Under the pieces are notes generated by a model. That model was not told the origin of the DNA. It worked only from the letters and a program-made list of their open reading frames with translations, and did not search any database. DNA of 64,000 nucleotides from Ianthella basta (taxonomy: Eukaryota > Porifera > Demospongiae > Verongiida > Ianthellidae): NCBI GenBank assembly GCA_964019415.1, contig OZ025888.1, forward strand, positions 1,327,383 to 1,391,382, given 5' to 3'. This document shows positions 1 through 38,800 of the stretch, piece after piece. Within the stretch, counting starts at the first letter, position 1. Each line of letters begins with the position of its first letter. A program made the translations under genes and the position numbers.

Positions 1-227
1 TGTACCTCAGTCATGGCAGAACGTCTGTAAGCAATATCCGCAGTGTCGCCACTGTGCACAAGCAGCTTTTTCAACTGACCCAATACATGTGACCATGATG
101 TCACAGTCCAGTCAATCCACTTTTCTAGTACACTTCATACCAGTAAAGTCAGATTGGTGTAATTATGTCTCTTTCCCATTTCAAGCACCAAAGTGCCTTC
201 ACTATGTACATGTGTACATCCACTCAC

Positions 228-5996
<5,769 letters not shown>

Positions 5997-6000
5997 CTAG

Positions 6001-7494
6001 ACAGCAGAGACAGGATGAGACAACTACCAACCAAGCCACATGAGAGCCATGTGTACGTCACCCCACCCTCATCCACGTAGGCAAGTGATCATGCAGTCCA
6101 TCTACTAACTATGTACAGTGTACAAAGATGCACTTCCAAGAAGGAGCCACTGACACTGTCACATAAGTATACAGAGGAGTGGATGCTAGCTGGACAGTTT
6201 GACATGTACAGTGTAACCTGTCTAAGACAGCCACCTGTGAGCCATTTCTAACTGACCTTTATAGAGAGGTGGCTGCGTTGCGTTACCATGCAATGTTTTA
6301 GTGCTATGTTAGTGCTGTTTGGGGTTGGGAGGTTGGCTGTTTTAGAGAGGCGGCTGAATTATACAGTGACCACCTCAGACAGTATTTATGTACGTATCTG
6401 AAAGCACCATATGCCCCAATGTACCCATCGCTAACATCACTTTGTGTGTGACAATCCACGGACACACTGTGTCACATTTGGTATCGGGGTCTTCCCATAA
6501 AACTGGAACAGTTCCCAAATATTAAGTTAGCATTGTTCATATGCAAAGCAAGTTCACGGTAGAAAGAGGAATTGCTAAATAAGTAAGCACTCAAGCTCAC
6601 CAAATACGTTAAGTGCACTTCCACAGCAACATAATCAGTTTTAGAAGACAGATAAAGTTTGAACTGTACTACAAACAACACTATTAACCACAGAGCGCCC
6701 TCCTCCCTATGAGATTCGCACTTGCAGACCAAACAGTGAACTGCCCTTGGTGTTGCTGGCGCCGCTGTGTCGTGCCAAGTTGGTTCATAGTGTGATGGAC
6801 TCGCTCGGTAGGGTACACGGTACACGGCCAAGAGTTGTTCGAGTAAACAGTCGACACGAGCACGCAGACAGCCGCCGATATACTGCGCAGTCAACTTGCC
6901 AGTGACACGGCAGTGTCTCTTCAGTGGCAGAGGGAAAGGGAAGGTGCGAAGATGGGCCAAGAACGGGCTTGCCAGCGCCACTCGGAGGAGGAGCATACGT
7001 CACGTGTACACGTACGTAAACGGAGACAGAAGCTAGTTTCACTGTAACACTAAGGATCGACATCAGAAAGGTGGCGAGACACCGTAGCGTTGTGTATCGC
7101 CAGTGAGGTCTGACCGACACGCGAGAACAGTGCAAACACCGCGCAGGGTGTCTGTACAAGTGTGCGCGGAAGGTCCAGTGCTTGGTGACTGATAGAGGCT
7201 TAGGCATGCATGGAATCGCTGAACAAGCAGGTCTAGCCTATATCTGCTCCTCACCTTCCCTACTGGCATCTCGAGTGCTCTTCACTTCCCTTCTCCCTCG
7301 GGGCAGCCGTTGGGGCGTGGCTTTGCAAAATAAATGGCCGCCAGCCACCACAATACCAAATAAGGAAGTAGCAAGGGTCCAAGGTATAATACATACACCA
7401 TACATCATAATTGTAGCATAATTAAGCCACAGTACGCTGTGCTTACATATGGAGTATATAACATAATCGAAAAAGAGCTTTACTTCTCCTCTGC
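6001..7494. other. Presumed 5' region of the RhoGAP gene; no gene assigned
   Basis: Contains the second inverted-end repeat copy (6208-6375). From about 6,700 to 7,330 it is noticeably richer in G+C and CpG than its surroundings. This would suit the promoter and first non-coding exon of the RhoGAP gene, but I could not identify a start-codon exon with a phase-0 donor. Open frames here have no recognisable content. Confidence 0.5.
6208..6375. repeat. Dispersed repeat with inverted ends, copy 2
   Basis: Same element as 3565-3725 in the same orientation: cctgtctaagacagccacct, ctttatagagaggtggctgc, ttttagagaggcggctg, acagtgaccacctcag. Confidence 0.65.
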
Positions 7495-9489
7495 TCAGTC
7501 ATCAAAATCGTCCTCATCCTCATCGCCGCTCTCATCTGTATCCTCACTATTGTCCTCCTCCTCGTCACTGTCAGCCTTACTTCCCTTCTTCTTTATTGTC
7601 CCCCTTGCCTGTTCCGTTATGCAGATACACAAGACAGATAAGATAGCTGTAATAATTGCTGTCACTCCCACACTGACTACAAGAATTGTTACAGTGATGT
7701 GCTTTTCTGGCACGCATCCAGGACCATCAACTGGTGGTACTGGACCAGAACTCTTTTCAGACACTTTAGTGTCAGGGCCTGCAGCTATGCCTGGGACAGG
7801 TGCAGCTGCTACATCTGGATGCTGCGACAGTGCTTGACTACTACTGTGAACTTCCTTTATCTTTTCCTGAAACAAACTTCCCCACGAGTTGTACTCTTCA
7901 TCCAGAGATTTGAGTGGTAGAAGTGTGGACAGGCCAATTCCTCCTTCTGAAGCAAGAAACAGCCTGAGAGGCTCAAGTAGACGATGAAAGTACGCCAAAT
8001 CAGCATCATCTGATACTACATATGCTGAATGTCCGGGGAATTCCCTAAAGAACACGTTTTTATTCATTGTCATCCCCATCTTGTGTACCAGTGAATTAAC
8101 TAGCGTGGTGCTGCTTTCCCTTGCATTGTACAGAGGATAGTGAAATGAGTCCTTACTTCCAAAGTCAATGTAGAATGTCTGATGTTTTTTTGCTATTCCA
8201 GGCTTTAGTGGAGGTTTGATTTTCATCCCTTCAGAGGCATTTTGCAGTTCTTGCATTAAATAGGATTCAGAAGTGTCCAAATATGGCATATAGAGGGAAG
8301 GTGATAGACATGCCACATTGGTAAACAGATGTGGTCTCTTTATCCCTGCATAGCAAGCAAACAAGCCACCATGTCGGTACCCCACAAGAGACACAGGTGA
8401 GAGAGTGTCAATTCGATTCTCTGCGATCTCCATTACGTGTGGGATGACGTGATGCTCGATAAGGTCAATGAAACTATTGGCCCGGCCACCACACCATCGC
8501 ACACGACCACACTTCTCCAGTTCCTTCTGTAGTTCACTCTTGGAGCAGGGCTTACCTCTTTCAGGACTCCTGCATGTCTGGCAATCTTGTCCACAAAGCC
8601 CATCTTTGCAAACAAACTCTTTGGTCACATAAGGTAGAATTGAGCATTCGTCTCCACCAGGAAAAGCCAAACCAAGAATAACAGCTTCTTTCACTGAAGA
8701 CTCGGTTACCATTGCCTGTTCGATTGACAATGCAGCTAATTTTGTCACATTACTCCCAACCAACAGAACAAGTGGATACTTGCGGGCAGCGTTGTCCTCA
8801 AAACTTGGTGGGTAGATCATTGTAAACTCATAAGGTACGGCCTCTTCGCCCTTTCCAGTAACACTCAGTAGCTGCGGTGGCACTTTGATGGTTTGTGACT
8901 TGACTGCAACACGGGTACCATAAAACCAAGGATGCACCTCCACCACTGGAGGTATGACCGCTCGCACACCCGACACAGACCCAGTCACTGGCAAGGTCTG
9001 GTAATGGTTCGGTCCCAGCATTTCTCCTTCTTTCTCCCCTCTGAACACTCGAAGCTCAAAGCTCCAATCAAACTTTGGACACACAGGCAGTGTACCGCAT
9101 TGGGGATCAATCTTGTAGATAAAGTCTTTGGCCCAGACACCTGACTTCCCGGTTGGAGTCATTTTAACTGGACTATCCCAAGATAATCCCAAACCACTGG
9201 CCTTTCCCCTAAGCCACAACTCTCGGATGTCCTTGTTAATACGTCTGGGCCAATACGTAGCCGAAACTCTGAATTTGAAATGCACTGGATCACGAATATA
9301 ACACATACCGTCCATACATGAACCGCTGAAGCTTGTCGTGTTCTTTGGTGCAGTACATGGTGCGAAGTTTTCCAAAGTGTCGCATCTTTCCTGCAGTAAT
9401 ATGCCGCAACCCAGACTCGTGAGACAGACTAGCACAAACGTGGCTGATAGTAGAGCGCGAGTGAGCTTCTGCACAACTGATGTGACCAT
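7495..9489 (-). CDS. Type I membrane pseudo-esterase (alpha/beta-hydrolase-like)
   Basis: One uninterrupted 664-codon exon. Residues 1 to about 30 form a signal peptide. Residues 65-180 are beta-rich and resemble the N-terminal sandwich or carbohydrate-binding module that precedes many esterases. Residues 220-515 follow the putative-esterase fold (enterochelin-esterase/esterase-D type): YPLVLLVG, LIEHHVIPHV, LVGYRHGGLFACYAGIKRP, ACLSPSLY and EFPGHSAYV. The usual nucleophile elbow GxSxG reads G370-Y-R372-H-G374, so the catalytic serine is an arginine, whereas the candidate histidine (H487 in PGHS) remains. A cysteine-rich insert at about 280-330 probably forms disulfides. Residues 597-625 are a transmembrane helix, followed by a 39-residue KKK-then-acidic tail. 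Hydrolase activity is therefore doubtful and a binding or receptor role is inferred. The initiator is the only Met that gives the signal peptide. Confidence 0.8.
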   Translation of the reverse strand: MVTSVVQKLTRALLSATFVLVCLTSLGCGILLQERCDTLENFAPCTAPKNTTSFSGSCMDGMCYIRDPVHFKFRVSATYWPRRINKDIRELWLRGKASGLGLSWDSPVKMTPTGKSGVWAKDFIYKIDPQCGTLPVCPKFDWSFELRVFRGEKEGEMLGPNHYQTLPVTGSVSGVRAVIPPVVEVHPWFYGTRVAVKSQTIKVPPQLLSVTGKGEEAVPYEFTMIYPPSFEDNAARKYPLVLLVGSNVTKLAALSIEQAMVTESSVKEAVILGLAFPGGDECSILPYVTKEFVCKDGLCGQDCQTCRSPERGKPCSKSELQKELEKCGRVRWCGGRANSFIDLIEHHVIPHVMEIAENRIDTLSPVSLVGYRHGGLFACYAGIKRPHLFTNVACLSPSLYMPYLDTSESYLMQELQNASEGMKIKPPLKPGIAKKHQTFYIDFGSKDSFHYPLYNARESSTTLVNSLVHKMGMTMNKNVFFREFPGHSAYVVSDDADLAYFHRLLEPLRLFLASEGGIGLSTLLPLKSLDEEYNSWGSLFQEKIKEVHSSSQALSQHPDVAAAPVPGIAAGPDTKVSEKSSGPVPPVDGPGCVPEKHITVTILVVSVGVTAIITAILSVLCICITEQARGTIKKKGSKADSDEEEDNSEDTDESGDEDEDDFDD

Positions 9490-9556
9490 TATTCTCCAAA
9501 GGTGAACGTTAACCAGCGACAGCTGTGCTTCTCTGTCACAAGGTCACGTGCACGCG

Positions 9557-9563
9557 TATATAT
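9557..9563 (-). promoter_or_regulatory. Possible TATA box of the pseudo-esterase gene
   Basis: A tatatat run about 70 bp upstream of the start codon, next to a palindromic cacgtg (E-box type) at 9545-9550. Placement is suggestive only. Confidence 0.35.
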
Positions 9564-9564
9564 C

Positions 9565-10230
9565 GCATTTCGCTCGACCAGGCAGAAGAAGCTCTGATTG
9601 TGCATCCGCGTGACTACAACGCTTCTTTTGACTCGTCTTTCATCGGGATCACTCACATAGCCTGCATGGTGCGACCAAAAGGAGAACTTTGTACGGAGCA
9701 ATACATAATTAAAACAGTATTGCGCAACTACAAAAGAAGATTTTGGGCTGAGAGTTTCCGTGTGCAAATAGTACCTTACTATGTTTATCCATGAAACCTA
9801 TAATTACGTAGTTACGGTATGAATTCGAAGTCTAATTGTCTAGCCGGCTATCCTACTCGGAGTAACATCATATGACATTCCTATCTTCACATTGGTTGGA
9901 TAGCTGGGACTGAGTTCAAAACTTCCTTTTGGAAATTTCTTTACTGTCAAGGAACAATACATTTGCATAACTTATCACTTTCCGTGCAGTAGAGAACTCG
10001 TGCAATAATTGTTCAGTCTAACTCATAACAACAAGCCACAGACGCTTAAATTACTAGGAATCATTGCACACAAAACACAATCGACTTACAGAATCGACTT
10101 GGCCATTTTTGTTGTAAATACAGAGCCATGCATGTACAATAGAATAATGTGTGGTAATAAATGTCATGCATACGTCACTATAATACATCATGGTTCCAAA
10201 CTGATGCCCCAATGTGAAGACAAGGTTAGG
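9565..10230. other. Intergenic, nothing recognised
   Basis: Lies between the pseudo-esterase and the small membrane-protein gene. No open frame with recognisable content on either strand and no strong repeat. Confidence 0.5.
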
Positions 10231-10482
10231 TTAGAATCCATTTGCTGGCAGCCTTTCATCTTTCTTACTTGCCATTTTGGCCACAATAAGTCCTCCTGTC
10301 AGGGCTACAATGACCATAAGAAGAGCCACTACTCCTGTTGCCGAGAGAGCAAAGACTATGCCACTGTATGTGAGATTCTGAGCTACCGTCTGGTTGCTGA
10401 AGTTCTGGGCCGCAGTCAACTCCGCAAATACAGCCAGCAGGAAGACGAGCAGTGCCTGACATTGCATAGACATGGCCATCAC
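10231..10482 (-). CDS. Small single-pass membrane protein, function unknown
   Basis: 83 codons in one exon. An N-terminal hydrophobic segment (about residues 8-25, ending LTAAQ) is a plausible signal peptide. It is followed by a short stretch with three N-glycosylation sequons (NFS, NQT, NLT), a long hydrophobic helix (about residues 40-68, FALSATGVVALLMVIVALTG), and a basic or polar tail KMASKKDERLPANGF. I do not recognise a family. It lies about 0.75 kb upstream of the pseudo-esterase start codon and 1.7 kb downstream of the stop codon of receptor gene A. It could be a membrane adaptor or a lineage-specific orphan. Coding status rests on the signal-sequon-helix-tail order and lacks homology support. 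Confidence 0.55.
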   Translation of the reverse strand: MMAMSMQCQALLVFLLAVFAELTAAQNFSNQTVAQNLTYSGIVFALSATGVVALLMVIVALTGGLIVAKMASKKDERLPANGF

Positions 10483-10489
10483 GACTTGG

Positions 10490-12182
10490 ACTTGGTCACT
10501 ATTAATCCCACAAGTGTAGAAGTAATCTGTATTTTACTCCTCTCAGAGCCTTGATCACCGTAGACTTGTTGACAGCTTGACTGAGACTCCTACACATCAG
10601 ATCGCAGCATACATAGCCAGCCACTGAACAGGAATTGTAAGGTTGCTCACTTCCTGCTGATGCTAAACTTGGAATGCTCATTATAGGAGAGATGCTATAA
10701 ATACCATCAGACAGGTGGCCCATTAAGCACAACACATTGCATGTGCATGTGGTATATATATGCCACCAACCTCAACCAAACAAACACAGCCATGACTTGC
10801 ATGCATAGTTCATTAGCGTTGACCTTTACGCTTATGGCCATACTCTGTATGTGTAGTGTATGTACATAAGTATCCATCTGCCAACTACAGCATATAACAT
10901 ATGCTTCAAGTCCTTGCAAACAATTGCATGCTGTGAAATTGCGGCAGTAACAATAATATTTAAGTCTGCCCATGCATCCACATATATCACATGCAATGAA
11001 ATGCAAGTGGATTTCCAAATAGTCAGGATTACTTCCACAAAACAGCATGTGTGAAGTGAGGGCTTCTCAGCTGGCTCAGGCATCAGAAAGGGTTGGTTCT
11101 CTAATACCAGCTTCACAACAGGGGTGAAAACCTTGCTGACATTTCGACCAGATGCTCTGGTCTTCTTAAGGGCAATTGTTGTGAAGCTGGTATTAGAGAA
11201 CCAACCCTTTCCCTAACAGCATGTGAGATCACTGCTGTCCTACCCTAATAGCATATAACATGAATCACTCTGGGATTGAGTTCTTTCATCCCATGCATTG
11301 TGGCATTAAAAGCTATAATGGTATCGTTTGCAACCTTATGCAATAATGAGTGGTGCAGCTCTTAGCTAGCTCTTTCAATTACAAGTTCACAGTAGATAAT
11401 GGTTCCACAGAATCTGGTTGTAACTTAACTTGTATATGTCCTACTGTGTAAGCTTCTTAGAAATCTGAAACCATACTATGTAACCGTTTTGCATACTGTA
11501 CATAGCTATATGTAGAAGGAATTTCTAATAAGGAAGAAATAGGCATTACTTGCATTTTTCTGGCATTCCAGTAATGAACCATAGATCCACAATAAGATAA
11601 CCATTCAATAAGCAGTACATAGTCAGTCTGCAGGTTCCTCACTTGCTGGACACCCATCCAAAGCACAAGTGCACTCGTAGCTATGTAGCTATATGGCAGT
11701 GAATTACATAAGGAGTATGCATAAATCATGAATTGCCAGGACCACTTATGCCTGTCAGACCATGTTATACTTATTGCATGTGCATGGATGTACCATGTCA
11801 GAGTCAGGGCTACATTGATCAGGGACAATTATGATATTGTACACCTACTACTAATGATCAAATTTCAGTATATGAAAGCTATTGTACACAGAATGTTACT
11901 TCTATCATAGATAGTACACTCAGATTTGATAATACGATTGTGTAATTTGCACCATGCAGTCCTGTATTTTGAGCCAGACCTCACTTGTGTTGTGCTGCAT
12001 GGAAGTAAACTTTGTGGAATGCCCCTAAAGAATGTCGGTAAGCTATATGACATTATTCTTCATTATTTTTCTGTACCACAGTATAGCTAAATAATGTAGT
12101 TTCATGGCCTACAGATTGATAGTCTAGATGTTCAGCTAGGTGTGCACACTCTGTAATAGTGTGTTATAATCCTATAGTTAGT
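10490..12182. other. Intergenic region containing a foldback element
   Basis: Apart from the foldback element at 11,050-11,215 I see no gene. The 3' untranslated region of receptor gene A should lie at its upper end, but no canonical AATAAA was pinned down on the minus strand. Confidence 0.45.
11054..11215. mobile_element. Foldback element, copy 1 (34-bp arms)
   Basis: Arms at 11,087-11,120 and 11,177-11,210 are perfect 34-bp inverted repeats (ggttggttctctaatacc and its complement). The 56-base loop carries a hairpin gaccagatgctctggtc. The left flank gtgagggcttctcagctggc is shared with the copy at 39,843-40,013, so the full unit is longer than the arms. Confidence 0.85.
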
Positions 12183-32773
<20,591 letters not shown>

Positions 32774-32864
32774 GACTCAGGGACTAATCTTCTCTACACG
32801 TCTTGACTGCTTGAATGAAGTTGGTATTTCAGATGTTGCCGCATGGTTGGACTTGCAGAGGGCT

Positions 32865-32872
32865 TATTTATA
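32865..32872 (-). promoter_or_regulatory. TATA box of receptor gene A
   Basis: TATAAATA on the minus strand, about 95 bp upstream of the start codon. Sequence on both sides is conserved with the equivalent site of gene B. Confidence 0.6.
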
Positions 32873-32879
32873 ACTGTCC

Positions 32880-35614
32880 CCTATCCCAATCTGATTCATT
32901 GGTGCCTGCAGTCATAGAGCTGCCATCATTGTACACATGCTGACCTAAGTTATGTGTTATATGGTAACATATGCTTAAATGAATTAGAACAACGGACATA
33001 GCCACAATACCGTGCACAAACACACGTGCAGGGGCGCTGAAACATGATAGTGGTCTGAGGGGGCAGATTGGTGGCAGAGCCAGTCAGGTCTATCAGCATT
33101 ACTTGCTGAATCAAGAGATATTGGTTGTGTGTGTGTGTGGGGGGGGGGGGGCATCAGCCATCTAGCCTCCTCCCACGTTCTGCTGCCTTGGCATATACAT
33201 ACGTAATGCATAGTGTGTTTTATGCACATCTATATACACTGTCATCCAGAAATTGTTATGATGTAATGTATGGTGTGCATATCCACTTTGATTATGGAAT
33301 GTACAATTTGTGTCTTCCTTGGAAGGGAAGTCATACATAGGGTACAGCTGAAAAATGACCGCTTTGGTCCCCCATGCAATTTTGCCTCACCCTGCCATCC
33401 ATGGCATTATCCAGGAAGTTAAGTCAAACTGTGTGTGTGTTATTGCTGAGCATAGTGAGGCTCTGAATCCAGGTTGCAGGCTCATTTAGCGTTTGTATGT
33501 GTGCTCACGCTTGTGGAACACATTTAGTGCAACAATTTAGGAACACAATTAGTATAATGCTACAGGAATGCAATCAATTATGGTGCCGGCTTGCTCCTCT
33601 TTTGATGATGCTCATCAGAGCCTGTTGGGGATGTTGCATAGTGCCTTGTCATCAGTCTCAAATCTTACAACACATCTGACTCAGCAGATTGCAATCATTT
33701 GTGTGGCCTCTATTGGGTGTCCAGTGAAAATGAAGAAGATCCTCATGTGCCGCGTGCTGTCTTCCTTTACCATGGGGGTATGGAGCATGCAACACCATTG
33801 TTGAATGTTAACAGAGAAAATCAGCCTCAAGCATGTACAGGAAACATTGCACTTGAAGTGAATATCACCTATATCAGCTACCATATATAGCTATAGGGGT
33901 CATGTGTGTACACTATACTCCTACCTTGTGAGCAGCGGCAACTGTAGCCCTGCTTCAGGTGGTGCATGGGTTTCTCTGGCGAGGAAACGGGCTTAAACTG
34001 AAGTGCTCCTTTATAGAGCAATTATCAGATAGGCAGTGCTTGCACATAAATGCATGGATGTAATGCTGATGAAGCATACAGCACTAAGAATTGGCATTTT
34101 TGTCAGCTAATGGACACTTGAGTTATAAGTCTAGTTAAATGTATTGTCTTATCTCGCATAGTACCATTGAATTTTGCCTGATCCTGATTGGACAGAGCAA
34201 GCACTACGAGTGAAAGGTTAAAAATATGATGTGCCTGCATGAGCTGTTACGTCATTCGTGATTGAGTTTATTCACACTTGCCATAGTGATTACTGTTTTG
34301 TAGCCAATATGGGATAGAGGCAATTTAAAGCCATTCCAGTTGCCCACTAGTTCATGCAGACGATAGGGTGATGATGAAATAATCTGAACATGTACATGCA
34401 CTTGACTGATTTGTTTGCTATTAGTCAATTGTGACATTTCTGTACCTAAAAGTCCCCTAACTCTATGCGGAGACATCACATCAACCACCCACCCACACCC
34501 ACATCCATTTAAGGACAGAGAGATAGCTCTGTTGTGTCAACAATGATGTCTACCTAGGCTGGCCTGCAGAATTTCAAATTTCTCTTAGAACTGGTAACCC
34601 CCCTCTACCTATGTATGTGATATTGCTTAGTATGCTACAGTGTCTGACTACTTTGTCACCTAATGTATCTAGGATTGTTTCTTTCCTGAGCTCATCTAAT
34701 CTACGTTTTCTCGGCCATCCGATTGGTCACTTCACCTGAAATGCTATAGCTGTCTACACTGTTCAGCACTTTCCTCTTCCGATCATGAATTGAGGGAAAT
34801 GATCTCCTTTGTCTCCAAATTCTTACAGACCATAGGACTGGTACTCACTGGTCCCGACATCACACTGTAATCCAGCTAGCTGCCAGTGGCATTAACATGT
34901 AAGCCTTCATTTGTGTTGACTCTACTCTCCAAACAGTTCCAGGCCATTATGTTATTGCTCTACCCTCAAATGGACATAGGTGTGGGTGTGGTTAATGTGA
35001 TGGCTCTGCACAGAGTCCGGGGACCTCTAGGTAAATGAATGACATGCATACAGCCACACAGGCATAATTGCAAACAGAGCTAGTCAGAGGAGTCTAGATC
35101 TGTATGGAGAAGAAAGTTATCATAAATACTTGAAAAGCACTTAAAACAATCATACGTGACTGCAATAACTCATAGTGTATTGTGTACGTATAGCTGACAG
35201 TATAGCTGTCTGACAGTGTACACATGTGTAGTGTGTTGGCAGTAATACATGTACACGAACTGTATTGTAGCTTCAGTGTGTGCATTTACATGTACATGCC
35301 GATGATGAATGGATTTCACGTCCCACCAGCCTTTTGTTCCTTACAGGAATAGTGCTACTCTTTCACAGATTAAATTACAGCATGCAAATAACCACTGCCA
35401 GCCTTACATGGATAACACTACTGTGCTGTCTGATAATTTTGCAATCAATAATTATGTATATAACAATAATATTATCAAACTTACAGAAAATAGTGATGAA
35501 AGTCCAGAGTATTACATAATGCATTTTCCATAGCCTACAGATATTCTGAAGGTAGTCAGCTGCACGTAAACATGCACACTATACATTTTAGTGATATACA
35601 TTCCTAGAGCTAAT
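32880..35614. other. Spacer between genes A and B
   Basis: No gene recognised. Blocks at about 33,411-33,480, 33,685-33,760 and 34,160-34,960 recur in the B-C spacer. A short poly-G (33140-33151) and scattered open frames have no recognisable product. Confidence 0.5.
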
Positions 35615-35802
35615 CTACATTAAGTCCATCTGCATACTATCTGTATCTGGATTGGCAAATTGCACTGTGCTTTTCTTCATCTTGGCCCGCACTAGAGTCC
35701 ACAGCAGCACTGCTAGTGCAATGAATGCAGCAATGATCAGTACTCCCAACACTGGCAGAACAACAGCGAGAATAATGGTTGTTGAACTGTCAGTAGAAGA
35801 TC
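35615..35802 (-). CDS. Gene B: transmembrane helix and tail exon
   Basis: 188 bp ending in TAG. Helix IILAVVLPVLGVLIIAAFIA and on to VLLW, then VRAKMKKSTVQ and C-terminus DTDSMQMDLM. The helix is almost identical to A and C, while the tail differs in its middle. Confidence 0.88.
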
Positions 35803-38800
35803 CTACAGAACAGAAAAAAGATATGGCAGAGTTGGTACGTATAATAGACAATAATTGCAGCACTATATACAATACAGCTACCAGCAATTAACCCAGGAAG
35901 GAAGCGGAGTTAATTATCTTCATGTCATGGTATGCATGTATGTATAATCCTGGCAAGCATTCAACAGAATATTCAAAACCATCAATATTATTGGCTAGCT
36001 TACCTGCTGTAGTGGTGGTGAAGGGAAGGCTCTCACTCTTAAAGACTCCATCCAGATTACGCAAACAGTACCTGTGGTAAGCCACCACCCTCAGAACACA
36101 CTGTGAAGAAGCAGGGAGGTCGGTGAGAGTGTAGGAGAGTCCTTCAATGTTCTCAGCCACCAACTGGTAACTACTCTCAGTTTCACACCGGCTGTAGACA
36201 GCATAACGCATGCCAATTGCCAACAATGGGTCATCAGTCTGAGCAGCCTGCCAAGTGATGGTGGCTGATTCTGGTTGGATCTCAAGGGTGTCTACCACTT
36301 GAGGGCCAGTGTCTGGACACCCTGCAGTGGAAGGAAAGAGAGACATAATATAGGGATGCAAGTGGATCAAAGGAAACACCATGAAATTTGTATAAGTACT
36401 GCAATGAAAGTGGATCAATGAGAAAGTTGACCTATTATTAATAATCTTGAAGTACATCACATTTCCATGTGTACTAATGGCATGGTGTCACCTGTGGACT
36501 GGCTGTTTAGATGAGTAATTGATACATATGGCAGAAAGCATAGAATTGAGAAAATGACAAAGCCTACTGGCTAGGGATATAGGAAGGATTAGAGGAAATG
36601 GTTCAGCAAACAGCGCAAAAATGTGCACAACAATGTATAATTTTATCATCTTGACATGTGCCAGGATTCATTGCTGTCTAGCCGTAGAGACTCACTCTGA
36701 GCTGTGCTGAACATGAAATTAATGGACTGCTCTGCACACAGTGTGCTGTCAGTGAAGGCAGTGATGGTCACTGTGTACTCAGTCACTGCCTCCAGACCAG
36801 AAAGGATAGCATGTGTGTCTGTTGTGTCTCCCACAGCAGATGTCCCATTCTGCCAGTCAATGCGGTACATGAAGGACCACATGTCAGCAGTTGATGGTCG
36901 GTCCCACAGCAGGTCCACATTGGGAGGGATTTGGCTTGCCACTGAGATGTTCACTGGAGGCCCTGGACAATCTATGGTTGATGGCACAGACGAACACACA
37001 ATTGTTGCCTTTAGCAATATCATGCTAAATATACAAAGACAGTTTATTGTAAAATACTTTCATTACTTACCCACACATGGCAGTGATGGGTGTGATTCAT
37101 TGACCCTTCCAGTACCATCCATGCAAGGACACACCCTGACCACACCCCCAGGTGAGGAGCTCATTGTTGGACAAGGTTGACATGCCTCTGGAGTTCCTCC
37201 CACATACTCATTGACTGGACACACTGTGCAAAGGACATGAAGGAGGAGACAACGAGAAATTATTGATCTGAGATTGTATTAACAATTTAGAAAGGCCGAG
37301 ATGTATATATAACATACATGTCTCACTCTCTTATACCCTTGTTAGGCCACGGATTATGAATTGCTTAGTGCAGTATGAATACTACGATTTTTTGATTTTA
37401 CCTGTTCTGAAGGGGTCTGATAACTTTCAACAAGCAGTGATCACTATACACACAATACATATAATTATTATGAAGAAGGAGGCACTGAGCAATAGGTGAG
37501 GGTGACTACTAACTCTGAATAGAGACTGGGATCATGAACACCATACTCAATAGAAATGAACTTAATGCATAGTGTAGGTAGCAGAGCATGTTCAGGTCTA
37601 CTCCTTCACCTGTTGTGAAATAGTCTGTTGTGTTAACATTAGGACCATCCACATCCAGCAAGCAGTGGTCACTGTACACCACTACCCTCAACACACACTG
37701 GGTCAGGCTCGGCAGGGTAGTGATGTTGTAAGACAGTCCCTGGATGTCATCATCAATCAGTTGGAAGGTGGTCTCTGCTCCATACTGACTGTACAGTGCA
37801 TATCTGATCCCTGTCACTAGAGGGTCACTGGAGCCAGCAGCTGTCCAGCTCACCCTGACAACACCAGGCTGCACTGTAGGAGAGCCACTGAAGACTGGTG
37901 GTGAGCTGGGGCACCCTGCAGGTCATGTGCAAGTACATGTAATAATGGACATTACATGCCAGATTATGCCATGCAGTCAATTGCAAGTTGTCATTAGCTA
38001 ATCAGAAATGATACATAACAGAAGCTAGAGTAAATTTTGAGAAGCAATCTGGAACACAATGTGATATAAGCCACTAAAATATTTATAACCTGCAACTGTG
38101 CAAACATTGAGGATATTTCAGCTGTTTCTTCCACGACCTGTCCAAATTTGCACAACATGTGCAATTGGCAATTGTTTCCTGCTACACTGCATCTTTTTGT
38201 GCAAGAAATAGCTGTAAGTGACCCTGCTTGGGCAGCGCTGTTGTATATATACAATATTCATTAGGCTAAGTTGGCAATGAATTGGCATCTTTTCTATGCA
38301 TCAGTAATAGAATGGCTAGTAAAAGGAAAGTGCATCTGTGCAGATGTTATCACTAACTTTGGCTTGTCATGAAAGTGAATGTTGTGGATTGGGATCGACA
38401 GACAGAGCTGACAGTGAAGGCAGTAATCGCCACAGAGTACTGTGTCTGAGCTTGGAGTCCAGGTATCTGAGCAGTAGTGTTTGTTTGTCTGGGGACAATG
38501 ATAGTTCCATTTGTCCATGAGACCTCATATGTGAAGATCCAAGCACCCGTGGCAGACGGAGGTGACCAGGATAATGCCGCAGAGTGAGGAGCACTGCCAA
38601 CAATGGTGACTGCCACTGGAGCACCAGGGCAATCTGAGCAACACATAAGATCGACAATGTGAATAGAATTTATATCACTTGCATAATGAAGTTTTGTCAC
38701 ACACTAAGTAGTTGCATTTGTAGAATAGAGCTTGAGAAGTGGCACTTCTATTTGTATATAATTATAGAAATCAGCATCAGCAGCATGAAATCAGAGTTTA

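Noticed and set aside
6472..7207. Coding first exon of the RhoGAP gene (174- and 140-codon frames)
   Set aside because: No recognisable sequence, no clear phase-0 donor joining to the PH exon, and the frames can be explained by higher GC content.
7182..7837. Plus-strand genes near the pseudo-esterase
   Set aside because: Ser-rich frames are antisense to the acidic tail of the minus-strand gene, and there are no independent coding features.
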